DNA of 64,000 nucleotides from assembly GCA_947311845.1 (NCBI GenBank), contig CAMZMU010000020.1, forward strand, positions 44,204,347 to 44,268,346. The letters are read 5' to 3'. This stretch comes from Poa pratensis. Its lineage: Eukaryota; Streptophyta; Magnoliopsida; Poales; Poaceae. The position numbers were made by a program, and so were the translations under genes. The notes under the pieces were generated by a model, which saw only the letters and a list, made by a program, of their open reading frames with translations, had not been told where the DNA came from and did no database searches. Shown here in pieces: positions 1 through 9,259 of this stretch. How positions within the stretch are numbered: position 1 is the stretch's first letter; the number at the start of each line of letters is the position of its first letter.

Positions 1-164
1 ATTTATACAGAGACAAAGTACGGTTGAGAATAAATGGGCCCAAAATGGGCCCAGTATTCGTACACGGTTCATGGGTGCCAAATCGTGTGCATTGCCCATT
101 ATTCGCACACGGTTTTATTCTTTCAATCGTCTGCATACATAATCCGAGAGTGCTACATATATCC

Positions 165-512
165 CTACTTACTGCATCTCAATACACCTGGAAGTGTTAT
201 TACAACATATATTAGGATAACTAAAGCAGCTAAAGCATAAAGGAGATGACTTTCCTTGTCACGAACATATTTTCTTATTTTCTTCAACTTCAACTTGGCA
301 TGTTCATCTTTTCTCTTGTTATCGTGCACAAGATCTGCGAGTTGCAGCTCCATCTCTATCTTCTCGTCTTCAAGCCTCTTCGATTTTTCTTCTACTTTCT
401 CCTTCTCCTCGATAGCGGTGTGCAAATCCCGTAACAGGGCGCTCATTTTTCCTTCCATGGACTGCTTAAAATCGGCATGCATTTTGCGGTCGCAACATCG
501 GGGAACCTTCAA
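165..512 (-). CDS. Coiled-coil protein with C-terminal membrane helix (transposon-associated, partial)
   Basis: I do not recognise a named gene. The reading frame gives about 115 residues. Residues 20-80 are rich in Glu, Lys and Leu in heptad-like spacing (EEKEKVEEKSKRLEDEK), a likely coiled coil. They are followed by a hydrophobic stretch, LLYALAALVILIYVVITL, close to the C-terminus, a likely tail anchor. This layout resembles the small GRF-zinc-finger/coiled-coil/tail-anchor proteins that occur in many copies in grass genomes, but no complete zinc finger is visible; only a Cys-Cys pair remains near the start. A possible first exon lies at 594-641 (starts MVYRIKEITSG, ends at a GAG|GTACAT donor), and an acceptor TTCCAG lies near 525. 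Joining these two gives a frame mismatch, so the gene is probably broken or the exon pairing is wrong. Confidence 0.4.
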   Translation of the reverse strand: MKVPRCCDRKMHADFKQSMEGKMSALLRDLHTAIEEKEKVEEKSKRLEDEKIEMELQLADLVHDNKRKDEHAKLKLKKIRKYVRDKESHLLYALAALVILIYVVITLPGVLRCSK

Positions 513-984
513 ATAGAACGAACTGGAAGAAAATAAAAATTACCCCGAGCATCAAGCAAATAGCAAGTTAGAAGCTATGCCCAAATGTACCTCGTCCGAG
601 TCCGTGCCGCTGGTGATCTCCTTGATCCTGTAAACCATGGCGACGGCAGTTTCTGTGCGCTGCGAGAGGGGTGGGACGGACGACGGAGGATGGTGGGCGG
701 CAACGGCTAGAACTGGGTGAGGCAAATATCGCACACACTCCACCAAAACAAACCGTGTGTGAAGGTCGCAACATATCGCACACGGTTCTACGAGAGCAAA
801 TTGTGTGTGGTAATTCACAATTGCACACGATTTATGAAACTTCACCGTGGGCAATACTACCGACACAATTCATTCATTTTTTTGGGGTACTACTAGAGAT
901 TACATTAATATTTGGAGGGCTCCATTAAAATATTAGAAACCTTACATACGTACACAAATGTATCTCATACTCCAACTAAATATA

Positions 985-1620
985 CTAGAGGTTCTCCTCA
1001 TCAGTGTCTTCGTCATCGGCGAAATAATCCACTTCATCGTCAGCATTGTTGACAGGTGGCTAGCAAGACCCAGAGGCCTCCGAAGCGGTGGTGGTGCACC
1101 AGAAATATTTAGCTCCACCTTAAGGCGCCGCTACCTGCGCAGACGGTCTTGGCGCAGAATCTCGAATGAGGCATCCACCACGCGATGCGTTCCGTATTCT
1201 TCTGCGCGCCACAACGCGATGGACTCCTGCACCAAAATGTGCTCCTCCAACTCCTGCCTCTGATCGAACTCCTCAAAATGACTCAGATCAACCAACTACG
1301 ACGATGACCCCGAACCAGTGTCGTCGTCGACAGGCGTCTCCGTGCGAGGGATGGACGGTGACAAGCCAGGGGGAGGGAACGTCGGGCGACGAGGAATAGG
1401 AGGAGGGAAGGGTAGCAGAGGTGGAGGCACGACGCGCACGAAAGCACTGCTTCCTTGCTCGAATAGTGGATCGCATCTCATCGGGGACTTTGGACTTGTA
1501 GCGAGCCACTGCCGTTGCCGGCGGCACTTCTATTAGCTTGCTAGATTTATACATGAGTGCGGAGGCGGCGAGGAGGCAGGAATGCGGCGAAACGGCGGGA
1601 AATGGAAGCGGGAAAGAAAG
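985..1620 (-). pseudogene. Decayed acidic-tail protein gene inside the DNA transposon
   Basis: Several minus-strand frames carry protein-like pieces with stops or frameshifts between them. A Ser/Asp run (PVDDDTGSGSSS) lies near 1300-1335. A Gln/Glu-rich piece lies near 1130-1270. An acidic C-terminus reading DEVDYFADDEDTDEENL lies before a stop at 985. The order and acidic tail resemble accessory ORFs carried by grass class II elements, but no catalytic domain is present and I cannot assign a function. It belongs with the surrounding CACACGG-repeat element. Confidence 0.3.
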
Positions 1621-1670
1621 TAACACCAATAATAGGATCGTACTTTCATTTTACGAACGTATTGAAACAC

Positions 1671-1675
1671 TTGTC
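1671..1675 (+). repeat. Target-site duplication TTGTC (left)
   Basis: The five bases directly left of the solo LTR equal those directly right of it at 3674-3678. Confidence 0.9.
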
Positions 1676-3673
1676 TGTTGGAGATATGCCCTAGAGACAA
1701 TAATATTTAGTATTATTTATCTCCAAGTTGCTTATTAAATGTTTATATCTTTATGCTACAACTGCATTGGCAATTGAATAGTGAGTCTTCAAAGGAAAAC
1801 CTACAATACACGTGTAGAGATATGAACAAAGCAAAAGAGTTCCTGGTCTTGTCTCTAAGACTAGCCTATCTTGTTATCTGATGATCATGTTTTCCTGATC
1901 ATGGGCTTTGTATAAGTCACACAACTATAGGAGTTTATTATCAGAATGATAATAGTACTAAAACGACCCATTAATTGTACGATCTTGCTAACAGACAAAT
2001 CGTCAAAGATGAAGTTAGCAATTGATCATATAGAGTTTTCGTTAGTTGTATTCCTATACCATGAGAATATATAGTGACCGCGTATTTGAAACTCACACTT
2101 TGATCGTCATCAACCATACGACATTAGTTTGGGGATCATAACGGTGGCTTTTGGGTGTGAACTAGAATACGTAATGGAAAGGAGATCGTTCAAGAATGCT
2201 ACTTACTCCTCCAGGCGATAGAGAGATACATCCTCTAGGCCATCTCAGTATTATCGATGTCACCCCAATCGTCTGGCCAGACACAGTGTGATTTATCACA
2301 GGACATCGAGAATACGGAATGAGAAAAGATAATGATATCGGAACAAGTTTAGTATGTGTTATGATCAAATGGTTTTGATCACACTAGAGCACATTGTCTC
2401 ACCTCGTGATATCATTGGTATTCTGTACATATGGGAATTAGCGAAATGAGAAACATCAGAGATTATGTCGTTCACTCGTGAATACATAGAAGTCAGTACG
2501 GCTGTCTAGGTCCCAATGCTGGTTATTGTCTGGTAAGCACCCGGACATGTCTATGTGTTACCGAACCTTCCGGGTCACACACTTAAGCTGTGAGTCAATC
2601 TTTTATTGAGAGAATAAAGTTGTAGTTTAGTGGTTATGAAAAGTGGTCAGAGTCACTCCGATGTCACAGGAACAACTCCAGAGTGATTCAGAGATGTTCC
2701 GGTGAAGTTATCATGAGAGGGAAATAATGCCAGTTTAGGGCAGAATTTCCCGGGAGAGAAATATGGTGAACATGAGATGTTCCGGGATGCCAGGAATTGT
2801 TTCTAACATCAGTGGATAGAGTCGATGACTTTATCTAAAAGATTTATATGCATCCGGAAGAGTTTCGGAGAGTTACCAGGAAGGGGGGAAGTGTCGGGAG
2901 GGGACAGGGAGCCCTAGCGGCACCATAGCCTGCCGCATGGGTCCCAGGCCCACATGGGCCGGCGCACCACCTTCCCCACCTTTCCTTTATTTGATTAAAT
3001 GATTTTATGGTAAGTCTATTTAATTAAAGAGATAAAAAGGAAAAGGAGGAGTACTAGGAAAGGACTCCTAGTTGGACTAGGAGTCCAATCCGAATTGGAC
3101 AAGGGGAGGGTGCGGCGGCTGCCCTAGGCCGGCCGCACCTCCTAGGTCGGTTTGGGGAGACCCCCTCCCCAAGCCACCCTACCCCTTGGCCTCCTATATA
3201 AACCCCACCCCCTCCTCTTTTGAAGAGACACAAGTTTGCTCCCGGTTTTTGAGGTATCCTCTGCCGGAGCACTCCCTCTCTTTAGATCTCATGTGTTGAG
3301 AATAGTTGTTCGCTACTCTGATATATATCTAATCTACCACCTAAACTATGCCGAAAGGCTGTATCTCTTCGTCGGCGCCAGGTGCTCTAGATGGCGGAGC
3401 GCTGACGGGTTGACGCGGCGTACGTGTGGATACTAGAAGAGCGGGTTGCGCAAGCAATTTCTCGACGATGGAATCGGCAACAATCTCACCTCCCGGCGTG
3501 GACGTGAGATTCTTCATCAGGCTTCACCAACATCTCCTTCGACAAACACAAGATCTTCTGCAACGGTGTTTGTAAGTATCTGGATCTAGCATTATGGGGT
3601 GCAGCATATCTTCATAGAATAGATACTGGTGGTTTGGTTACGAAAATTTTAAATTGCTACATGTAACCCAATA
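1676..3673 (+). mobile_element. Solo LTR, BARE1/WIS/Angela-type Copia
   Basis: A complete LTR of 1998 bp with no internal region attached. It begins TGTTGGAGATATGCCCTAGA, the conserved start of the Triticeae BARE1/WIS/Angela Copia LTR, and ends CCAATA, a one-base change from the expected CCAACA. The five bases TTGTC occur directly before (1671-1675) and directly after (3674-3678). This target-site duplication proves insertion as one unit followed by LTR-LTR recombination that removed the internal domain and one LTR. The LTR contains the family's typical GC-rich 3' part and a TATA box near 3195. It interrupts the CACACGG-repeat DNA transposon. Confidence 0.92.
3195..3202 (+). promoter_or_regulatory. 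TATA box of the solo Copia LTR
   Basis: TATATAAA within CCTCCTATATAAACCCCACC, about 480 bp before the LTR end, at the position expected for the Copia LTR promoter. If active, it would read rightward into 3.7-4 kb. Confidence 0.6.
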
Positions 3674-3678
3674 TTGTC
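3674..3678 (+). repeat. Target-site duplication TTGTC (right)
   Basis: Right-hand copy of the 5-bp duplication that flanks the solo LTR. Confidence 0.9.
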
Positions 3679-3970
3679 GATTAAAATTATCATTCACGGA
3701 AAAATATAGAGATAACTTTATATAGACACGCGATTCGATTTCACACGGTTGTTACAAACAAATGGGGTGATGGTGAGCACTATGCACACGCTTATAATTA
3801 TCCCTCGTATGCGATATATAGCATACGGTTTAGAAATAGAAACCGTATGCAAATATATGGTCATCGAAGTCTGTGCGGTGCCTTTTATTCTCTAAGGGTA
3901 AACGATAGGAGAAACACATAGAAAGTGGTTCCCGTGTATGATTAAGGGGTTTTAAATTGTCCGATTTGTA
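3679..3970. mobile_element. DNA transposon fragment (right part of the split element)
   Basis: Carries TTTCACACGGTTG near 3740 and an inverted pair GCATACGGTTT/AAACCGTATGC at 3821-3850, the same kind of word seen left of the solo LTR. I read this as the right-hand subterminal region of the element interrupted by the LTR. The exact terminus is not visible. Confidence 0.4.
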
Positions 3971-4480
3971 CTAGCGTTAGTTCCGCTGGAGGCACCACCC
4001 AGGATGGTGAACAAAATTTTAGGAGGCCGGTGGATATGATCTCTGAGCTCCAAGGAGTTTCAAGATCAATTGTTGGATCGAAGTTGAACGAAAATTAATT
4101 GTGCAGCAGAATGTATATGCAAGTGCATGATCGGTAATTTAGTTTATTAGCAAAATTTCCACATGGATATTCAGCATGACATAAACGTGAATTAAAAAAC
4201 GTTCCTGAGTAAAAGAAAACTTCTAGGTAGCCGTACCATTTTAGCATGGAGTAGTAATAAATGGCGCAGATGTCCAACCTTAACACCGCAATGAGGAGGC
4301 TCTCTTGTCTTTTGAGACTCCAGAGCGTCACCGGATTTTTCTAGAAATATAGCACTGCCGAATCGTATTGTCAAAAATAACCCCTTTCCCAATTCTATTG
4401 TTAAAAATAGCGGCGGGAGGAAGAAAAGCTGACACGCGGCACAAACCGCCATATGTAGTGACGGAACCGGACTGGCGGAA
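3971..4480. other. Gene-free stretch
   Basis: No frame with coding character and no clear repeat boundary. Short similar words (GTCAAAAATAACC near 4370 and GTTAAAAATAGCG near 4400) suggest a small decayed repeat, but nothing can be named. Confidence 0.3.
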
Positions 4481-4483
4481 GCA

Positions 4484-5297
4484 TCATCCGACCTTTGCAT
4501 GTGGCGGGAGGCGGAAGGGAAGAAGGCGCACCTCCACTAAAGCATTGTCAGCTATCGGGAGGTGGTCGACCTGGTGTGGCACCCATGAAATGACGTATCG
4601 AGTATGGCTGCATGCATGGTGGCCTTGCGAAATTCGCGGTTGGCCGCTGTCAGTGGGTTCGGCACGAGATGCCGGCGACGGAAACATCCACCTGTTGGGA
4701 GCGCATATCCGGCGGCGCCGGGTAACCGTTGGCGCGCAGCGCCTCGGCCTCGTCGAGGAGCAGCGTGTGCGTCCCAAAGCCATTGGCCGCTGCTCCCCCG
4801 TGCGTCGCAATCTGCCGACAATAGTCGGTGGGGGTGTTGATCTATGGTAGCGCGGCGGGAGAGTTGAGAGAGGAGAGAACGCGGCGAGAGAGATGAGGAC
4901 GTGGTTGAATGTGGGCTCGGCTTTTATCGCCGGCGGAGAGCGGTGAGCAGCGCCACAAAAAGGCGCGTCCACATTCACGTCGCCGTGCAGCAAAGGCGAA
5001 GCGACACCTCGCTGCATCGTTGTTCGTCGCTGCGGCGCTCGCCATGAATGTTTTGACCCGGGCGGTTGAATTCCCGTGTAAATGGCGCGGCTGGCCCACC
5101 CGTCGGAGCCCGACATGGCGCCACACGAAATTTCATCCGGCGCGCCCAAACGAGTTCCAGCGGGGACGGGACGGACGAAATATTGGGCCACGTCAGACGC
5201 AAGACCGCTTCTGACGCAGCGAGTGAGCGAGAAATTACGTTTGGCGCCCCTGATAGAGCTATTGGCGGCCCTATTGGTGCTGCGAGTGGAGATGCTC
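4484..5297 (-). mobile_element. Truncated Harbinger-type element with a broken captured gene
   Basis: The right end reads GAGTGGAGATGCTC followed by TTA (5298-5300), the terminal pattern of the intact Harbinger-type elements elsewhere in this window. The expected left end (TTA then GAGCATCTCC) is absent, so the element is truncated. On the minus strand a promoter-like TATA (GGCGATAAAAGCC near 4925) and a CT-rich leader precede a frame starting near 4845. That frame reads LLLDEAEALRANGYPAPPDM before a stop near 4665. The phrase is typical of a multicopy protein gene carried by grass class II elements. The usual ATG appears as ATAG here and the frame is short, so it is a pseudogene. Confidence 0.5.
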
Positions 5298-5300
5298 TTA

Positions 5301-5916
5301 CATACCATACGGCCCTTTTATCTTCTCTACTCACAAGAGCAGGCTAGAGGCTACACCTTTTTATTTTGAACACTTCACATGTTTGAAGACATCGACGCAC
5401 AATAGTAGATTGTTACCGGAGACGATACCGGTGCATGCATGTCTGAGTCTCTTAACCCATCAAACCATTGTCACAAGTTTTACATACATATAAATTCACT
5501 AACCGGATACAGGACTTAGAACAAACCCATTTTGTAACGGAGCAAGTATTACACTAAAATGCATGAATCTCAAAGCCAAGCGTTTCACTTTTATTCTTTG
5601 TTTTCTTCCGACAAATGATGCCAGACGACAATACATACCTGAAAGAAGATCTACCCAGTACGCGTTCGATCTAGCATGTAAGGTCACACTTTTGTGCCTT
5701 TTTTTTTTCTTTCTACTAGCTGTCATTGTGTCGATGCTTCTTGCGTAGATGAGCTTTCCAAAAAGATATCATGTCCAATCTACTCGTACGGTACCTCTCT
5801 CGACCAAACTGTAGAGAACTAAATTCTTGTGTGATCTCTTTTGTTTTTGTATATTCATATAAGGTAGTTGGAAAATGTGAAAGGTGTGTATACGCAGGGT
5901 ATACAAATACTATTTT
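5301..5916. other. Gene-free stretch
   Basis: AT-rich sequence with a T-run at 5700-5710 and no frame with convincing protein character. No boundary or TSD was found. Confidence 0.3.
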
Positions 5917-6935
5917 TGGCCACTCTAAACTGCATTTTGGTCTGACTGGTGGCATGGAGATAGGCCACTGAAAGATACTTACCCGTGGCTGTTTGCCATT
6001 TGCTCCAACCCTAACATTTCAGTGGCGCAAGTTTTTGCCCTTGATAGCGATGGCATCACCTTCCGTCGCTCGCTTGATCCGGAAGGGGTTGCGCAATGGA
6101 ACGACCTTTTGTTGGACCTAGACGAGGTCTACCTCGAAGAGGGCCTAGACCTGGCTAGTTGGGTGTTAGAACCATCTGGGGTGTATTCGGTTGCCTTGAT
6201 GTATCGCAAACTGTCGTAAGGGAGACGGTGGCGCATGGGTGGGACCTCTGGGGGCCAGATTACCGCTGAAATTGAAAAAATTTACTTGGCAGTTTGCATT
6301 GGATAGGTTACCTGCTGGTAAGCAGTTGGCCTCCCGCCACGGATCGTCAGACGGTTTCTGCATTGTCTGTGGGGAGGTAGAGGACGCCTCGCACATCTTC
6401 TTTTCGTGTGTGTTGGCGAAGCTGGGCTGAAGTGTGGTGCGGAGGTTGCTTGGGTGCAACTGGTCGCCGGCCAACTTCCCCAATTCTACGCTAGTTTACA
6501 CCCGCTTTTAGGGCAGAGGCGTAGACTGTCTTGGTTGTTGGTTTCGGTGCTTTTCTGGGCTATTTGGGTTATTCGAAATAAACTTGCAATCAAGGACATT
6601 GTTCCTAGGCATCCTTCTGATATTATATTCAAAACTCTCATGTTCATCCAGATGTGGGTGAATCTCTCCAAGGTGCAGGACAAGGATGATCTGGCATGGC
6701 AAACGCCCTAAAGGCGATCTACTCCGAGCTCAAGCCAAGATCTAATTAGTTTCGGTAGATCAGCCTAGCGCTCCGGCTTGTTGTGGGAATAGCCGGCCCG
6801 GTTCCTAGTTTCATGCTTTATTTGTGCACTAAGGCAAAGTTGTATGCCGCAACGGTTGTAATAACGTTTATGTTGAACCTTGTGCTTTATTAAGTTAAAG
6901 CAAGGCAATAAAATTGCCTGCTATCTAAAAAATAT
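5917..6935 (+). mobile_element. 5'-truncated L1-type LINE
   Basis: Reading from about 5929, the plus strand encodes the C-terminal part of a plant L1 reverse-transcriptase polyprotein. It starts with HFWSDWWHGDRPLKDTYPWL and a Trp/Gly-rich linker, continues into a segment ending YSVALMYRKLS (6219), then resumes with LPLKLKKFTWQFALDRLPAG and the zinc-binding block FCIVCGEVEDASHIFFSC (6355-6410). This is the zf-RVT domain that follows reverse transcriptase in plant LINEs. There are frameshifts near 6220 and 6415, so it is dead. The 3' part has AATAAA near 6907 and a short A-run at about 6928-6935. The catalytic reverse-transcriptase core is missing through 5' truncation. No TSD could be recognised. 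Confidence 0.75.
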
Positions 6936-7552
6936 ATAATGTTTCACCTGATGGCAGTAAACATGATTCTACATTAATAGATGTCAAAAAAATTATTTGG
7001 AAATACCATACTCCTTCTATGTCTTGATGTGACGCGTGAGGGAGCCCTGCCACCGCCCTATTGGCCGGGCGGCGCCGCTTGGATAACGGAAAGGCTGATC
7101 TGCCGTTAAAACCGATGTGACCAGTGTGCCGATGACAAGCCAGACCCGCTTGTCTGAGCTACATGCGGACACGTCAGAATTGTTAGGCTCCCCGAGCATG
7201 CCTTGAGTTTGGAGAGTGCCTCAGGGGTGTTGCACAACATTTGGATGAATCGGGACATATGGTGGTGCCTCTAGCGCGAATTTTGTGTCCAAACCTCTAT
7301 TGGACCTTTGAGAATGCTTTGTGAGGTGGTCTAATAAGCACGGATGTTCTAGATTGGGGGACACGGTTATATCATGTCGCACTTGCACTTGAAGACTATA
7401 CAAATACAACGTTAGTTCATGCCCAGTCGGCTGCTATATACTATCATTTGTAGCATATGTAAATAACATAGAGCTAACCAACTAATTCACAATTAAACAA
7501 TTCACTCCGCAAAGAATCTAACTTCGACCTTTAGCTACTGAATTTTATGCTT
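6936..7552. other. Gene-free stretch
   Basis: Contains a moderately GC-rich patch at 7020-7200 and otherwise AT-rich sequence. No frame, repeat boundary or RNA gene was recognised. Confidence 0.3.
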
Positions 7553-8270
7553 TTTTCAAAAATGGGGAACAAGATTGAGCCTCTGCATCGAAAAGATGCA
7601 CACATCACTTTTATTGCAAAGTTCACAAATATACAAAGTAAGTAAACACGAAGCCACATGTCTCACCACGGTATCTTCACCAGACTACCACTAACTTTAT
7701 GGCGAAAGACAAAAATAAAGAGAAAATACACAGCATTTACACAAAACTTTTTAAAGGAAAAAACTGCACGTGTGTCGATTATGACGATTCCAACAAGAGA
7801 TGGACCTCAGAATTCCCCAAGACAAGTTTCGACCCAGCACCTTCAGCAAAGAAACGATGCGAGCGTGCGTCAATATTGCCATAAATGTTTCCACCAAAGT
7901 ATAGACTCGATGTTCACGCTTCTATCATCATCACCTGTCCGGCCAACGACTTATCGTGAGCCAGATGTCTTGGGGGAAAAACTGGAGGTCGATGACGTCC
8001 CATACCGCCACACCTTTAGCCACTGTCACACCACTTTCGATCGAGCAACAACAGGCATGACTACGGAGGAGACGTCTATGTACCACCTACCATGATTAAG
8101 AGACTTGTCGCGCCCGTATGAGACACCGTGCATCGCCACCGCCGACCAATGCAAGGCTTGACAACTAATCTGAATGTGTCGTGTGTAGCACCTGCTGAGT
8201 TGAACCGAACCCAATCTCGAAATGGGGGCTGCCCCATACTTCCACCGGCCTTGAAACTCCACGGCCACAT
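7553..8270 (-). mobile_element. LINE 3' end, truncated copy
   Basis: Read on the minus strand, the end of this stretch has AATAAAAGTGATGTGTGCATC, then GATGCAGAGGC, then an A-rich tail at 7553-7562. The word pair GCATC...GATGCAGAGGC before a poly-A is the familiar 3' end of an abundant grass L1 LINE family, and can form a small stem. No polyprotein frame remains in the upstream 700 bp, so this is a heavily 5'-truncated or decayed insertion. The left limit at 8270 is approximate. Confidence 0.5.
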
Positions 8271-9256
8271 AAGGATATCATCGTACCGTCAACGACCGCG
8301 ACACGCCGAGCTTGAGATCATCACCAAAAGATATCTGGCTGTCACGGTCACGGAAGAGGACTTTTGTGGTACCCCAGTTAAATATGGGCCGTACATTTTC
8401 ATGGGTCTAATGGTCCATGTTAATTTGTACTGACTATCTCTAGTGGAACGTGGAAACGGACGTGCAAACAAAATATTCACGAGCCAAAAACAGCCTCCAG
8501 CGGATGGTGTAGGGTCGTGCATACTTCCCACGTCCACCCACGATGGTACTGGGCGTGGAAATAAACACCAGCGAGCCACGCTCGTGAGCTCGCAGCTGCT
8601 TCGTTCCGCCTGCGTACTGAGAGTACGTACTTTTTTACTTGCTCTTTAATCTACACAAATACATTTCGATTTGAAAAGTTGTGTACACGAAATACGTGCG
8701 TACTGATGAGTTGGTTCCATTCCCATACTCGGTTTCAAGTTTCATCGATCATAACTTGCCAATTTCGAACCGATGTTCAGAACTTTTTTGATCGAATTTT
8801 GTCAAATTCGTCACACTCGGTTGAAGTTTTGAAAAATCCTTTGACGAGCATGTTCAACTTGATGTTTCTCACAACTTTCGTGTTGAAACTTTTCCATTTC
8901 GGTAGACGTATACGGATACATCTTGTACTGAACTTATACGGTAGACGTATACGGATACATCGTGTTGAAAATATAGCCGTTGGAATATACACGTCCGACA
9001 CGTCCTACATCCACTGAAAAACAGGTGTGGACGTGTATATGGGATATACACGGATATGCTCTAACCCAAATTGAGTAGTAGGGATATTACTAGTGGCTCA
9101 CAACGTTAAAATCGGCATAGTCTGCAAACAAATCCGGCAGCTGATATCTGACAGCGTGCGACACAATGGGGGCCAACAACTTGTATGTCAACGGCTGTGG
9201 CATCGTACGAACTCATACGCAGGGTCGGAGGATCAGGATGCAAGCACGAGAGGACG
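8271..9256. other. Gene-free stretch with a short tandem duplication
   Basis: No coding frame. A 21-bp word (starting GGTAGACGTATACGG) occurs at 8901 and again at 8940, a 39-bp-period duplication. The flanking 8990-9060 is also rich in ACGTGTATA-type words in both orientations, perhaps a decayed MITE. Confidence 0.4.
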
Positions 9257-9259
9257 TAA

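Larger units (their letters stand above)
1..1670. mobile_element. DNA transposon fragment with CACACGG-type repeats (left part)
   Basis: This stretch carries many scattered copies, in both orientations, of CACACGGTT/AACCGTGTG-like words, for example around 62-113 and 755-835. Such short repeats are typical of the subterminal regions of grass CACTA or Harbinger-type transposons. Similar words recur at 3740-3860, beyond the solo LTR at 1676-3673, so the two parts were one element before that insertion. The window begins inside the element, so no terminus is visible on the left, and the superfamily is not settled. It contains remnants of minus-strand genes at 165-641 and 985-1620. Confidence 0.5.

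Noticed and set aside
4484..5308. 274-codon minus frame
   Set aside because: The frame has no protein-like conservation. The phrase LLLDEAEALRANGYPAPPDM, in another minus frame, is the real but broken coding trace.
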